The notes under the pieces: model-generated | What the model was told of the DNA's origin: nothing | The model's database searches: none | Seen by the model: only the letters and a program-made list of their open reading frames with translations | Program-made: the position numbers and the translations under genes | Shown: in pieces, positions 63,938 through 64,000 of the stretch | Layout of the letters: each line of letters begins with the position of its first letter | Position numbering within the stretch: position 1 is the first letter of the stretch | Assembly (NCBI RefSeq): GCF_002482385.1 | Contig: NZ_DLFW01000043.1 | Location: forward strand, 1-64,000 | Reading direction: 5' to 3' | Length of the DNA: 64,000 nt | DNA from: Dysgonomonas sp. UBA7710 | Lineage (GTDB): Bacteria; Bacteroidota; Bacteroidia; Bacteroidales; Dysgonomonadaceae

Positions 63938-64000
63938 ATGAATTACAGAGCTCTGACTCCTCAGGAAATAAATGTGCTAAAAACACAAAACTGTATTGCC
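63938..64000 (+). CDS. DUF4954-like protein, 5' end only
   Basis: The last 63 bases encode MNYRALTPQEINVLKTQNCI and one more residue, then the window ends. The start resembles Bacteroidales DUF4954 proteins (MNYRxLTxxEIxxLExxGCxAxDW), large left-handed beta-helix proteins of the nucleotidyltransferase/acyltransferase kind. Judged from 21 residues only. Confidence 0.55.
   Translation, partial: MNYRALTPQEINVLKTQNCIA

Overview
The window looks like a chromosomal segment of a Bacteroidota bacterium, most likely order Bacteroidales; a Dysgonomonas- or Parabacteroides-like genome is my best guess, from gene content and moderate-to-low GC, but I cannot prove it without a search. Supporting signs are the TAnnTTTG (-7) promoter boxes, a GldF-GldG fusion, SusC/BtuB-type receptors with a carboxypeptidase-like prefix, FISUMP-domain surface proteins, and cobalamin riboswitches of Bacteroidetes type.

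Layout. 1-1.3 kb: end of an integrated element (frameshifted tyrosine recombinase) abutting tRNA-Arg(ACG). 1.3-21.4 kb: mostly housekeeping and envelope genes: dapA, a DUF6913-like gene, galK, ligA, gldFG, mscL, an M48 lipoprotein protease, a GT9 glycosyltransferase, a DUF2269-like membrane protein, a large kinase-like/beta-barrel outer-membrane protein, an ECF sigma factor, a YdjM-like hydrolase, threonine aldolase, a TIGR01777 epimerase and a degenerate DUF922-like protein. 21.4-34.5 kb: accessory region with two FISUMP surface proteins (one frameshifted in a G tract), DUF2461, a CNNM/CBS transporter, a TetR-SMR efflux pair with two matching operators, an S9 peptidase, an AraC regulator, an S24-type repressor and a MaoC hydratase. 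Its intergenic DNA is rich in dispersed repeats and holds three copies of a putative small-RNA unit.

35.0-52.9 kb: a cobalamin (B12) locus. Two cobalamin riboswitches face inward about 16 kb apart. The left one leads cbiL, btuF-, btuC- and btuD-like genes and a cbiJ-cbiD fusion. The right one leads an internally deleted TonB receptor, a periplasmic cbiK, a second TonB receptor, a PepSY membrane protein, a cbiH-cbiC fusion, cbiET and a cbiG-cbiF fusion. The two operons meet tail to tail with an 11-bp overlap. cbiA lies just outside the right riboswitch with its own promoter and points away. Together they give cobalt insertion, most of the anaerobic corrin-ring steps and corrinoid uptake; the uroporphyrinogen methyltransferase and the late steps (CbiP, CbiB, CobU/S/C) are not here. 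Both riboswitches have the same 122-nt peripheral segment (two mismatches), built partly from 7-nt repeats, although their ligand-binding cores differ more.

52.9-64 kb: a DUF456 protein, a GH20 hexosaminidase lipoprotein, a TPR protein, a CPA2 antiporter, a large OmpA-like/TPR lipoprotein, and the first 21 codons of a DUF4954-like gene cut by the window end.
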